This document shows positions 34,020 through 46,481 of a stretch of DNA of 64,000 nucleotides, in pieces. Under the pieces are notes generated by a model. The model worked only from the letters and a program-made list of their open reading frames with translations. It searched no databases and was not told the origin of the DNA. The position numbers were made by a program, and so were the translations under genes. Numbering within the stretch: position 1 is the stretch's first letter; every line of letters begins with the position of its first letter. This DNA comes from Listeria monocytogenes (GTDB lineage Bacteria > Bacillota > Bacilli > Lactobacillales > Listeriaceae). Where the stretch lies: NCBI RefSeq assembly GCF_013282665.1, contig NZ_CP054041.1:1312501-1376500 (forward strand), written 5' to 3'.

Positions 34020-36533
34020 ATGAGAAAAATACCTGTTGTTGTTTCTCTTGCTTTGTGTTTTAGCCTAGTTAGTCCAAGTTTGTATGCTAGTGCAGATACA
34101 ACCAACACTAAGGAAAAGGTAACTAGCAACACAAAACAACCTACCACTACCGATTCCGCGCAATCTAGCGGAACTGACAATACACAAACCATTCCGCAGA
34201 AAACGATAGAACCTAATCCAACAATACCTAGTGAAGACGCTACGAACACACCTTCAAACACCACAAATAAGAACGATACTCCTAAAAATAGTTTAAAATC
34301 AACTTCTGAAAACGGAAAAACTTATACTGAACTATTTCCAGATGCTAATTTAGCTAAAGTAATTGCTAAAAATATTAGCGGAGTAGAAGATATTAACGCA
34401 GAAGTAACAGATGCAGAACTTCAAAGTATCACTAACTTAGTAGCGACAAATCAAAACATCACGAGTTTAGAGGGCATTGAGCATTTAACGGCGTTGGAAA
34501 ATATTAATGTGAACTCCAACAAACTCACTACCATAAATCCGTTACTTAACGTACCAACTCTAAAGTCCATTAGTGCAAATAATAATAAAATGACGGGAAC
34601 TTTGAGTCTGGTGAACACATTGCCGGAGTTGCGCACATTAAATTTGAATGGTAATGCGATTACTGAATTAGATGTTGAAAACCAACCTAGTTTAGTAACC
34701 TTGTCAGCGGATGAACTAGAAGTGAAAAAGCTAACCTTGAAAAATTTAGCTCAGTTAGATGGCTTTGGAAGAATTGCTTCTAGTATCACTATTGATTGGG
34801 GCGAATTAGAAAGTATTACATTAACTAATTTACCGAAAATAGTGAGCATAGATATTAGCGGGAACTATTTGGACAGTAATGATATACATTTAGAAAATCT
34901 CTCTAATGTTACGAATCTAGATTTCAGTAGTAATGAACTCACTAAGCTACCTCAAATTACCGATTTTCCGCTTTTGACTACAATTAATGTAAGAAATAAT
35001 AAAATCGATAAGCTAGAGTCAAGTAAATTAGTGAACGTACCAAAACTTACAATGTTAAGCGCGGACAAACAATCTGTTACACTCTCAAAAAAGATTGCTG
35101 CGGGGAACTTTGTAATAACGAATAATATTGAAAATCTAGGAGGGCAAATTACTTCTCCAAAAACAATTTCTAACAACGGAATTTACTCCAATCAAAGCAT
35201 TACATGGGCAAGTGAAGAGTTAGCAGGTGTATCAAAGGTTTCATATACATTTGATGAAGTGATTAATAGCCCGACAATTAAAGGTAAGTATACCGGAACT
35301 GTAAATCAACCGGTGGACGTTAAGGCGTTACCAGTAATTACGGCTGATAAGAGCATTTCGTACGACCCTGTAAATGCGAAGGATGAGGCGACATTTTTAC
35401 AAGATATTCATGCATCTGCTTCAGAAAATGCAAGGATTACGAGTGATTACAGTGAGGTAGTCGATTTCAAAGTGCCAGGCGATTACGTGGTTACACTACA
35501 AGCCGCAAATGATTTTGACTTAAAGGCTGACTCTGTTACTGTTGTTGTGCATATTAACGATATCCAAAAACCACAAGTGACGGTTGATGCGAATGAGGTT
35601 TCTTTTGAGGTTGGGACAGAACTTACTAGTGAAGCGATTCTTGCTAAATCTGGTGCGAAAGTTACAGATCTTTACGACGAAGAACCGAAGATGGAAGTGG
35701 ATTTTTCCGAAGTTGATTCAAGCAAACTTGGAACATACGAAGTAACGATAACGGCAAAAAGTAAAAGTGGCGCTTCCGCAGATCCGCTGAAACTTACTAT
35801 TAAAATAGTGGATACAGAAAGCCCTGTTATCCAAATTGGTAACCTTGAAATAGTTGTCGAAAAAGACAGCGTACTAACAGCGGAACAAATTATTCGTGAC
35901 GCTAGAATAACGGCAACAGATAATTATGATAAAGATTTGAGTATTTACGTGGATTTAACGAAGGTAGATACTTCCAAACCGGGCAGTTATAAGGTAACCG
36001 TTTATACAAAAGATTCATCTGGTAATCGCTCAGGAACAGAAACGGTTATAGTGAAAGTTCCAGAAGCTAAAACTGGGAAAATTATAATTCAATATTTGGA
36101 TAGCGAAAATAATGAATTAGCTGAAAGCGGCACGATTACCGGCGAAGTTGGCGCTACGTATGAAACGTTTGCTAAAGAAATTGAAGGCTATACCCTAAAA
36201 GAAAAACCAGTTAATGCTAATGGAGTATTTGAAGAAATTGGGCAAACGGTTCAATATATATATATGAAAGACACAATTAAGCCAGAGCTTCCAGTATACA
36301 ATGAAAATAGTTTAATGCCAGAGGTGTCGAATAACGACCATAATTCAACTGCCGCATCGTCTCAACAAATACCAAACAATGCAGAAGAAAAACAATCAAA
36401 GATGTATTCAAAACAGAATCAAGTGCAGATAGCGCTCCCAAATACAGGAGATAGTACTAATTTGATCTTTGTTTTTATGGGTATTCTGTTGATTGCTGGG
36501 TTAACTATTTCTAAAACTAGAAGAAAAAATTGA
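34020..36533 (+). CDS. Internalin-like LPXTG surface protein with LRR, Ig-like and MucBP domains
   Basis: The 837-residue protein matches Lmo0171. Its signal peptide ends near LYASA, and a long Thr/Asn/Ser-rich linker follows. An internalin N-cap (YTELFPDANLAKVIAKNIS) begins near 100, then irregular leucine-rich repeats (about 135-350, such as LRTLNLNGNAITELD). Three or so LapB/DUF5011-like Ig-type domains (about 440-685) each open with PxVxxxxxxxxxxxG and contain DxSxLGTYEVT. A MucBP-like domain lies at about 688-755 (YLDSENNELAE). LPNTG, a helix and RRKN complete the sorting signal. Ribosome site GGAGG. Probably an adhesin; receptor unknown. Confidence 0.9.
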   Translation: MRKIPVVVSLALCFSLVSPSLYASADTTNTKEKVTSNTKQPTTTDSAQSSGTDNTQTIPQKTIEPNPTIPSEDATNTPSNTTNKNDTPKNSLKSTSENGKTYTELFPDANLAKVIAKNISGVEDINAEVTDAELQSITNLVATNQNITSLEGIEHLTALENINVNSNKLTTINPLLNVPTLKSISANNNKMTGTLSLVNTLPELRTLNLNGNAITELDVENQPSLVTLSADELEVKKLTLKNLAQLDGFGRIASSITIDWGELESITLTNLPKIVSIDISGNYLDSNDIHLENLSNVTNLDFSSNELTKLPQITDFPLLTTINVRNNKIDKLESSKLVNVPKLTMLSADKQSVTLSKKIAAGNFVITNNIENLGGQITSPKTISNNGIYSNQSITWASEELAGVSKVSYTFDEVINSPTIKGKYTGTVNQPVDVKALPVITADKSISYDPVNAKDEATFLQDIHASASENARITSDYSEVVDFKVPGDYVVTLQAANDFDLKADSVTVVVHINDIQKPQVTVDANEVSFEVGTELTSEAILAKSGAKVTDLYDEEPKMEVDFSEVDSSKLGTYEVTITAKSKSGASADPLKLTIKIVDTESPVIQIGNLEIVVEKDSVLTAEQIIRDARITATDNYDKDLSIYVDLTKVDTSKPGSYKVTVYTKDSSGNRSGTETVIVKVPEAKTGKIIIQYLDSENNELAESGTITGEVGATYETFAKEIEGYTLKEKPVNANGVFEEIGQTVQYIYMKDTIKPELPVYNENSLMPEVSNNDHNSTAASSQQIPNNAEEKQSKMYSKQNQVQIALPNTGDSTNLIFVFMGILLIAGLTISKTRRKN

Positions 36534-36534
36534 T

Positions 36535-36571
36535 AAAAATCACCTCGTAAATTTTTGCGGGGTGATTTTCT
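36535..36571 (+). terminator. Terminator of the internalin-like gene
   Basis: AAAATCACC...GGTGATTTT stem with short loop region. Confidence 0.8.
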
Positions 36572-36573
36572 TT

Positions 36574-37046
36574 ATTTAAAATAAAAATAATGGGACCCTG
36601 ATTAAAAGAAGCTGTGTTCCAAAAATAGTTGTTGCTGTATTTTGATTCGTATCAACCGTTTTCTCCACTAAATTATGGATGGAGCATTCTCGTTAGTGTT
36701 TTGTAGTAATGCAATATTATTAGCATCTTGTGTATCAACGAGTGCGAAAATGGGTGTAAGTGCTATTTAAATGGTCAAGGAACTTAAAATTATAAGGCGG
36801 GCGATGTTTTTCTTCGTGAACATTAAATTGGAATTTAATTTTATTGCTTGAATACGGGGTAATAGTTAAAATTTAGTAACTTTTTTGGTATATTTTTTCT
36901 TAATAATGAACAATGAGAATCACAAAAAGATAGGGTAGCTATTTAAGTGCTTTTTACACCGAAAGCCACTACCATCTTCCTGGTATTTCAGCTATAATGA
37001 AGTAATTGAAAACTAAATTAAAGCATAAACAAGGAGGAAAAACGAT
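36574..37046. other. 473-bp intergenic region without a supported gene
   Basis: No frame with a ribosome site was found. A short protein-like stretch appears on the minus strand around 36600-36680 (NLVEKTVDTNQNTATTIFG) but is bounded by stops and could be decayed coding sequence. EGD-e carries extra genes here (lmo0172-lmo0175, including a transposase, from memory), so this may be a cleaned-out or never-filled site. Confidence 0.5.
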
Positions 37047-37907
37047 TTGAACATTATGATTGCGCTGATTCCTGCATTACTTTGGGGAACAGTTCCGCTA
37101 ATTATTACAAAATTTGGCGGTTCAACAAGACAACAAACAATGGGAATGACACTAGGGGCACTCACTTTTGCGGTAATCGTTTTCTTCTTTACTGACCCAG
37201 TTTATACGCTTAAAACAGTAGGAATTAGTTTTATCACAGGGTGTTTATGGACTGTGGGGCAGATGTTCCAACTGAAAGCATTCAAAATTATCGGTGTTTC
37301 TAAAGCGATGCCGATTTCTACAGGGATGCAATTAGTCGGAACAACACTTTGTGGGGTAATCTTATTTCATGAATGGGATACGACACTTCGAATTATTTTA
37401 GGATTTATTGCACTTGCGCTAATTGTTGGCGGGATTTTCTTAACATCCTATGCGGAAAAAGAAGAAGATGGAACTAATGCATTAAAACAAGGTTTAATCA
37501 CATTATTCATATCGGCTTGTGGTTATGTTGGTTTAGTCGTTCTAATTCAAGGTTTCAAAATCGATGGAATTAACGCAATCTTGCCCCAAGCGATTGGGAT
37601 GGTTTTAAGTGCGCTAATTATGACGCATAGCGGTGGCGTAGAAAAACGTTTCAATAAACGAACGCTTTTACTTATTATTCCAGGGATAATCTGGGCGGCT
37701 GGGAACGTTGCGATGGTTCATGCTAACCAACTTGTTGGCGTTGCGACTGGTTTTTCACTTTCGCAATTAGGAGTTGTTATCTCAACTATTGGCGGCATCG
37801 TACTTTTAAAAGAAAAGAAAACACAAAAAGAAATGTTTTTTGTTATTGTGGGCGTAGTTTTAGTCGTTCTCGGCGGGATTTTAATCGGCGTTGCAAAAGG
37901 CGCTTAA
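37047..37907 (+). CDS. Second GRP-family sugar uptake protein
   Basis: The 286-residue protein has ten predicted helices and is clearly paralogous to the product of 31569-32426. The shared segments [29 protein letters not shown] and [20 protein letters not shown] are nearly superimposable. It imports glucose or a related sugar. TTG start with AAGGAGG 8 nt upstream. Stands directly before metS. Lmo0176. Confidence 0.88.
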   Translation: MNIMIALIPALLWGTVPLIITKFGGSTRQQTMGMTLGALTFAVIVFFFTDPVYTLKTVGISFITGCLWTVGQMFQLKAFKIIGVSKAMPISTGMQLVGTTLCGVILFHEWDTTLRIILGFIALALIVGGIFLTSYAEKEEDGTNALKQGLITLFISACGYVGLVVLIQGFKIDGINAILPQAIGMVLSALIMTHSGGVEKRFNKRTLLLIIPGIIWAAGNVAMVHANQLVGVATGFSLSQLGVVISTIGGIVLLKEKKTQKEMFFVIVGVVLVVLGGILIGVAKGA

Positions 37908-37936
37908 TTAATTATTTCGTTTAGCGCGAAAAATGA

Positions 37937-39973
<2,037 letters not shown>

Positions 39974-39978
39974 TAACA

Positions 39979-40015
39979 ATGAGTCCTAATTCATTTGAGT
40001 TAGGGCTCATTTTTT
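39979..40015 (+). terminator. Terminator of metS
   Basis: GAGTCCTAA and TTAGGGCTC (one G-T pair) followed by ATTTTTTC. Confidence 0.8.
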
Positions 40016-40333
40016 CAGAAATCGTTTATAAATATAAACATGTTCATCATCAGTAGCAGTTCACTCGTTTGAAATGGTTATTCTATCCTTCGTATGGTTT
40101 AATCAAATACTTCTGGTATTGCAGGGTGAACTGGTTAACTGCTCCGCAAACGGTGTCAATTATCGTTATTACGATTGAATGGAAAAGTGCGAGTTTCGTC
40201 GGGTTAGTATTCCTTGATGGATTGCAAAATATTTCACCATTATACTACGAAGCTGCCAATTAGGTAGCTTTTTTTGTATGCATCAAAAATTATAGTATAA
40301 TAGAAGGAAATGATTTTATTAGGAGGAATTCCC
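40016..40333 (+). other. metS-tatD intergenic region with a second hairpin and tatD -10
   Basis: No supported gene; a 64-codon frame at 40069-40263 lacks a ribosome site. A hairpin with T-run (AGCTGCC/GGTAGCT, 40250-40276) suggests the end of a leader or of lost genes. TATAAT at 40296-40301 is the likely tatD -10. In EGD-e this interval carries about seven carbohydrate genes (lmo0178-lmo0184, from memory), absent here. Confidence 0.55.
40250..40276 (+). terminator. Hairpin with T-run upstream of tatD
   Basis: AGCTGCC and GGTAGCT surround AATTA and are followed by seven T. Confidence 0.7.
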
Positions 40334-41107
40334 TTGCTATTTGACACGCATGTACACCTCAATGACGAGGCTTTTGATGATGATATAGAAGAAGTAATAA
40401 AACGCGCACAGGAAAATGATGTGACTCGTATGGCTGTCGTAGGCTTTAATAAAGAAACAATTGACCGAGCGCTTGAATTAGCCGAGAAATATGATTTTAT
40501 CTCATTAATCGTCGGCTGGCACCCCACGGACGCTATTACATTCACGGATGCAGATTTAGAATGGCTCCGCGATTTAGCACTTACACACCCGAAAGTAGTT
40601 GCTTTGGGGGAAATGGGCTTAGATTATCACTGGGACACTTCGCCAAAAGAAACGCAATTTGAGGTTTTTAGAAAACAAATCCGTTTAGCGAAAGAAGTGA
40701 ATTTACCGATAGTCATTCACAACCGCGAAGCAACAGAAGATGTTGTACGTATTTTGCAAGAAGAACACGCAGAAGAAGTAGGCGGAATTATGCATTGTTT
40801 TGGTGAAACTGTCGAAGTAATGGAAGCTTGCTTAGCGATGAATTTTTACATTTCATTCGGTGGAACAGTCACTTTTAAAAACGCAAAATTACCAAAAATT
40901 GCAGCCCAAGCTATACCAATTGACCGTTTATTAATTGAAACTGACGCGCCGTATCTCGCTCCGACCCCAAATCGTGGAAAAAGAAATGAACCTGGATACG
41001 TCAAGTTAGTTGCCGAAAAAATTGCAGAACTGAAAGAAATGAAATATAGCGAAATCGCCACGCACTCAACAGAAAACGCGAAAAGACTATTTAGAATCAA
41101 AGACTAA
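40334..41107 (+). CDS. tatD: TatD-family metal-dependent deoxyribonuclease
   Basis: The 257-residue amidohydrolase-fold protein has FDTHVHL (two His metal ligands), GEMGLDYHWD (Glu and His), and ETDAPYLAP (Asp). TatD enzymes are 3'-5' DNA exonucleases used in repair and DNA clearance. The TTG at 40334 follows AGGAGG by 7 nt; upstream opening at 40310 covers the ribosome site and is rejected. It is followed by the rpf-like gene and rnmV, the conserved Bacillus yabD-yabE-rnmV order. Lmo0185. Confidence 0.92.
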   Translation: MLFDTHVHLNDEAFDDDIEEVIKRAQENDVTRMAVVGFNKETIDRALELAEKYDFISLIVGWHPTDAITFTDADLEWLRDLALTHPKVVALGEMGLDYHWDTSPKETQFEVFRKQIRLAKEVNLPIVIHNREATEDVVRILQEEHAEEVGGIMHCFGETVEVMEACLAMNFYISFGGTVTFKNAKLPKIAAQAIPIDRLLIETDAPYLAPTPNRGKRNEPGYVKLVAEKIAELKEMKYSEIATHSTENAKRLFRIKD

Positions 41108-41108
41108 T

Positions 41109-41125
41109 TGTAACATGATTGTAAT
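41109..41125 (+). promoter_or_regulatory. WalR-box-like direct repeat
   Basis: TGTAAC and TGTAAT are separated by 5 bp, matching TGTWAH-N5-TGTWAH. It starts 2 nt after the tatD stop and about 215 bp upstream of the next gene's -35. Confidence 0.4.
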
Positions 41126-41339
41126 ATAAGGCCCAGTCTGTAACCCAATCTTAAGCTTCGTGTAGATAAAAATCATGACCGGGATAAAAACCCTTATTTT
41201 ATGCCTACGACCAGAGACGTAGAAAAATGACACATTTCTGTTACATTTGACACTTTAAAAGAATGTTACATTTTAAAATGGCTCTATATCAACGTTTATC
41301 GAAGAAGTTTGCGAAGATATGAACAATCTGTATAAAAAA

Positions 41340-41369
41340 TTGACAGTTCTTCCCTCCCCTGTATATAAT
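41340..41369 (+). promoter_or_regulatory. Sigma-A promoter of the rpf-like gene
   Basis: TTGACA (41340-41345) and TATAAT (41364-41369), both perfect, are spaced by 18 bp. The start codon is 30 nt downstream. Confidence 0.8.
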
Positions 41370-41398
41370 CACTAGCGAAGTAGAAAGGGGAGAAATAC

Positions 41399-42607
41399 AT
41401 GACCATGGAAAACAGCAGTAACGTAGCCCAATCATCAAAATGGAAACTACCAATCATGATTGCAGGATTTGTTATTGTAGTAGCATTGGTTTTTTATTTC
41501 GTTTTCGAAGGAACTAAAAACGATATCACTATAGTAAACGCTGGTGAAAAAATTGAATCAAGAACACATGCTAAAACTGTTTCAGAAGCATTAGACGAAG
41601 CAGGCATTAAAGTAAGTGAACGTGATGAAATTGCTCCAGGGAAAAATGCAGAAATTAAAGACGGTATGGAAATCAAATATTTACCAGCTCGTCAAATTAC
41701 AATAAATGATAATGGTACTAAAAAAGACGTTTGGAGCACAAAAACAAACGTAGCAGACTTGCTTAAAGATGAAAATATTACAACTCGTCCGCAAGATGTG
41801 TTAAACGTAGCATTAGACACTAAATTAAAAGATGGCCTTGAGGTTAACATTAACCGTGCCATTCAACTTTCCTTACAAAACGGAACGAAAAAAGATACAG
41901 TATGGACAACAAAAACAAAAGTTAGTGATTTACTAGCTGAGAAAAATATTAAACTTGATCAAGATGACCGTGTGTCACCTGCGAAAGACAGTAACTTAAA
42001 AGAAAAAATGACTGTAGAAGTTACATATGTCAATTCAAAAGCAGAAAAGAAAAATGAACAAGTTAAATTCGAAACAGTTTACAAAGAAGACGATAGCCTA
42101 AATAAAGGCGTTGAAAAAGTTGTTCAAGAAGGTAAGAACGGCGAAAAAGTTGTTGAGTATAAAGTAACATTTGAAAATGGCAAAGAGAAAAAACGCGATG
42201 TCATTAAAGAAAATGTCACTTCTAATAAAACGGATAAAGTAGTTGTACGCGGTACGAAAGAAAAAGTGGTAGCAACACAAGTTTCCAACTCATCCGCTTC
42301 AAATTCTTCAACATCAGCTCCATCATCAGGTGGTAAAACTTACAGAATGGAATCTACTGCTTATTCAGGTGGAGGTATTACAGCTTACGGTATTAACCTA
42401 AGTGCTAACCCTGGATTAAAAGTAATTGCAGTTGATCCACGAGTTATTCCGCTAGGCTCTAAAGTATGGGTTGAAGGGTACGGAGAAGCGATCGCTGGAG
42501 ATACTGGCGGCGTTATCAAAGGAAATATCGTTGACGTTTATTTCCCAAATGAAAGTCAGTGCTATTCATGGGGTAGAAGAATGGTAACTGTCAAAGTGTT
42601 AAACTAA
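41399..42607 (+). CDS. YabE-like resuscitation-promoting-factor analogue (DUF348-G5-3D)
   Basis: This 402-residue cell wall enzyme has one N-terminal transmembrane anchor (about 20-40). DUF348 repeats follow (about 45-85, 95-135 and 150-190, each with TxxTxVxDLL). A G5 domain (about 200-280), a Ser/Ala linker, and a C-terminal 3D lytic transglycosylase-like domain (STAYSGGGITAYG...LAGDTGG..KGNIVDVYF) complete the protein. Lmo0186 and Lmo2522 are the Firmicute Rpf (Sps-type) proteins that stimulate growth from dormancy by muralytic activity. It has a near-consensus promoter and AAAGGGGAG. Confidence 0.88.
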   Translation: MTMENSSNVAQSSKWKLPIMIAGFVIVVALVFYFVFEGTKNDITIVNAGEKIESRTHAKTVSEALDEAGIKVSERDEIAPGKNAEIKDGMEIKYLPARQITINDNGTKKDVWSTKTNVADLLKDENITTRPQDVLNVALDTKLKDGLEVNINRAIQLSLQNGTKKDTVWTTKTKVSDLLAEKNIKLDQDDRVSPAKDSNLKEKMTVEVTYVNSKAEKKNEQVKFETVYKEDDSLNKGVEKVVQEGKNGEKVVEYKVTFENGKEKKRDVIKENVTSNKTDKVVVRGTKEKVVATQVSNSSASNSSTSAPSSGGKTYRMESTAYSGGGITAYGINLSANPGLKVIAVDPRVIPLGSKVWVEGYGEAIAGDTGGVIKGNIVDVYFPNESQCYSWGRRMVTVKVLN

Positions 42608-42615
42608 TTTCGTAT

Positions 42616-42649
42616 AAAAACGAGGCTGACTCATAGGGCCTCGTTTTTT
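42616..42649 (+). terminator. Terminator of the rpf-like gene
   Basis: AACGAGGC and GCCTCGTT with T-run. Confidence 0.85.
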
Positions 42650-42708
42650 CTTTGCCTAAAATGTGGTATGATGTATGTACTTATTTTATAAAAAAGGATG
42701 TAGTCATT

Positions 42709-44164
<1,456 letters not shown>

Positions 44165-44230
44165 ATTTTTTCGAAAAGAGCGCTTTCTTAGTTGACAGTT
44201 AGCCCTTCTAACTGTTAAAATATTTGGTTA

Positions 44231-44259
44231 TTGATTTCAGAACCGAACTATGCTATAAT
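44231..44259 (+). promoter_or_regulatory. Sigma-A promoter of veg
   Basis: TTGATT (44231-44236) and perfect TATAAT (44254-44259) at 17-bp spacing, 24 nt from the start codon. A second TTGACA-like element with an inverted repeat (CAGTTAG/CTAACTG) lies at 44192-44214. Confidence 0.75.
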
Positions 44260-44283
44260 AGTTATTAGTGAGGTGGAAAATAA

Positions 44284-44541
44284 ATGCCAAAAACCATTGC
44301 AAGCATTAAGACGAATTTAGATTCTAGATTAGGTAAAGCATTGACATTGAAAGCAAACGGTGGTCGTAAGAAAACGATTGAACGTTGCGGTATCCTAGCT
44401 GAAACATATCCATCCGTTTTCATTGTGGAGCTTGATCAAGATGAAAACAACTTTGAAAGAGTATCCTACAGTTACACGGATATCTTAACAGATGCAGTAG
44501 AACTTGTATTTACAGATGATAATAAAGAATTAGCTTTGTAA
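44284..44541 (+). CDS. veg: Veg family protein
   Basis: The 85-residue protein is highly similar to B. subtilis Veg. An Sm-like small beta-barrel is expected ([33 protein letters not shown]). In Bacillus it stimulates biofilm matrix gene expression; its role in Listeria is unknown. Strong promoter and GAGGTGG ribosome site suggest high expression. Lmo0189. Confidence 0.94.
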   Translation: MPKTIASIKTNLDSRLGKALTLKANGGRKKTIERCGILAETYPSVFIVELDQDENNFERVSYSYTDILTDAVELVFTDDNKELAL

Positions 44542-44554
44542 TGAAGCTGAAGTA

Positions 44555-44585
44555 GCCGAACCATCTAGCGTGGTTCGGTTTTTGC
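44555..44585 (+). terminator. Terminator of veg
   Basis: CCGAACCA and TGGTTCGG with T-run. Confidence 0.88.
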
Positions 44586-44679
44586 TATACATAGAAGTTG
44601 TTTTGGGCCGCTAGCTACATATTTTTTCTTTCGTATGATAGAATAGAAAAAGAGATTTTGAACGCGGAGGCCAAGAAAA

Positions 44680-45555
44680 ATGAAAATAAGCATAACAGCA
44701 CCAGCTAAAATTAATCTTTCACTTGATGCGCTGTACAAACGTGAGGATGGCTATCATGAAGTGGAAATGGTGATGACAACAATCGACCTTGCTGACAGAT
44801 TATACTTAGAACGCTTAGATGAAGACAAAATTGTGCTAGATGTAAAAGCGCACTTTATTCCGGAAGATCGTCGTAACTTAATTTATCAAGCGGCTCTTCT
44901 TTTGAAAAAGCGTTTTGATGTAAAGATGGGTGTGCGCATTACAATTGATAAGCACATTCCTGTTTCTGCGGGACTTGCTGGTGGTAGTTCAGATGCGGCG
45001 GCAGCGCTCAAAGGCTTGAATATTATTTGGGAACTTGGTCTTTCGATAGAAGAATTAGCTGAAATTAGTTCGGAAATTGGTTCTGATATCGCGTTTTGCG
45101 TATACGGAGGAACGGCACTAGCAACAGGCCGCGGTGAAAAAATTTCTGCGTTACCTAATATGCCCGGTTGCTGGATTGTGCTGGCTAAACCGAGCATCAG
45201 CGTGTCAACACCAACCATCTATAAAGAACTTCAAGTAGATAATGTAGAACACCCAGACACTGAAAAAATGATTGAATCCATCAAAAATGGTGATTTAGAC
45301 GGAATTTTTGCGTCAACAGGAAATGTACTAGAATCGGTAACATTAGAAAAGAATCCACAAGTTAAACGAATAAAAGATCGGATGTTAGCGTTTGGTGCTG
45401 AGGCGGCTCTAATGAGTGGTAGCGGTCCGACGGTGTTTGCGCTCATCAAACAGTACTCCAGAGCAAAACGTGTCTATAACGGCTTGCGTGGCTTTTGTGA
45501 GGAAGTCTATATGGTTAGACCGTGGAGTGAAGGCGAGAGCGATATAAATAAATAA
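44680..45555 (+). CDS. ispE: 4-diphosphocytidyl-2-C-methyl-D-erythritol kinase
   Basis: The 291-residue GHMP kinase phosphorylates CDP-ME in the MEP isoprenoid pathway. It has PAKINLSLD at the N-terminus, the ATP-binding [15 protein letters not shown], and the C-terminal [11 protein letters not shown]. monocytogenes carries both the MEP and mevalonate routes. Ribosome site CGGAGG. Lmo0190. Confidence 0.94.
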   Translation: MKISITAPAKINLSLDALYKREDGYHEVEMVMTTIDLADRLYLERLDEDKIVLDVKAHFIPEDRRNLIYQAALLLKKRFDVKMGVRITIDKHIPVSAGLAGGSSDAAAALKGLNIIWELGLSIEELAEISSEIGSDIAFCVYGGTALATGRGEKISALPNMPGCWIVLAKPSISVSTPTIYKELQVDNVEHPDTEKMIESIKNGDLDGIFASTGNVLESVTLEKNPQVKRIKDRMLAFGAEAALMSGSGPTVFALIKQYSRAKRVYNGLRGFCEEVYMVRPWSEGESDINK

Positions 45556-45580
45556 CGAATGAATGAGAGGGGTCAAAGAA

Positions 45581-46318
45581 ATGAGAATTATTTTTAATGC
45601 AGATGATTTTGGAATTAGCCCAGGAGCAGTTTATGGTATTTTAGAGTCTTATAAGCGAGGCGTTGTAAAATCTACTACGCTGCTAGCTAATAGTCCGGCG
45701 TTTGATTTGGCGGTAGAAGTAGCGAAAGAAAACCCGGGTCTCGATATTGGTGCGCATTTGACCCTGACGTTCGGTTCTCCAGTTCTTCAAGGTCTAGAAA
45801 CGCTAACGGATGATGATGGACGTTTTCGCAGAAATTATACAGCGCTTGAAAACGGATTAGCGGATGTAGATATGAATGAGGTGGAACGAGAATTAACTGC
45901 ACAAATAGAGAAAATTTTAGATGCAGGCATTACTATTTCTCATTTTGATACACATCACTCAATTGAGCCATTAATTTATCCTGTGCAGCATAAACTGGCA
46001 GAAAAATACGGTGTGAGCATTAGACGTCATTCTGATGTTTCAGATTTTGGGGCTATAAAAACACCTGATTTATTTGCTACAGAGTTTTATGCAGACGGTG
46101 TATCTTTTGAAACAATCAAAAAATTAGTGCAAGAGCATATTGGAACGAATGATGTAGTCGAAGTGATGACGCATCCTGCATATATTGACGAAACATTGCG
46201 CGAGATATCTAGTTATGTAGAGCCGCGCATCAAAGAAGTTTCGATTCTAACTTCCAGAGAATTACAAGCATATTTAGGCCAACAAGAAGTAGAGATTATT
46301 AGTTTTCGCGATTTATAA
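45581..46318 (+). CDS. YdjC/ChbG-family carbohydrate deacetylase
   Basis: This 245-residue protein has the NodB-like YdjC fold with metal-binding NADDFG (Asp), GAHLTL (His) and FDTHHS (His) motifs. E. coli ChbG deacetylates chitooligosaccharide phosphates; the substrate here is not known. ATG 45581 follows GAGGGG; an upstream frame start at 45563 would place the ribosome site in the coding region. Lmo0191. Confidence 0.85.
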   Translation: MRIIFNADDFGISPGAVYGILESYKRGVVKSTTLLANSPAFDLAVEVAKENPGLDIGAHLTLTFGSPVLQGLETLTDDDGRFRRNYTALENGLADVDMNEVERELTAQIEKILDAGITISHFDTHHSIEPLIYPVQHKLAEKYGVSIRRHSDVSDFGAIKTPDLFATEFYADGVSFETIKKLVQEHIGTNDVVEVMTHPAYIDETLREISSYVEPRIKEVSILTSRELQAYLGQQEVEIISFRDL

Positions 46319-46325
46319 GAGCATG

Positions 46326-46360
46326 GGCCTGCCAAAGGATGTTTATTTGGCAGGCTTTTC
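46326..46360 (+). terminator. Terminator of the ydjC-like gene
   Basis: GCCTGCCAAA and TTTGGCAGGC with TTTTC. Confidence 0.85.
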
Positions 46361-46481
46361 GTTAGGTTAAAATAATAAATGTTGTCAATTTTATAGAAAA
46401 CGTTTTATAATAGAGAAAATACGGACAAAATACGTGAAATTGCTTTTTAATATACGGAATTTTATCAAAGGGAGAGAGATT

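Noticed and set aside
40069..40263. 64-codon ORF between metS and tatD
   Set aside because: No ribosome site, aromatic-rich random composition, and it runs into a terminator hairpin.
46395..46410. GAAAACGTTTTATA near purR as a cre site
   Set aside because: The first base of the essential TG is not matched and the symmetry is only AT-rich palindrome; it overlaps the likely purR promoter.
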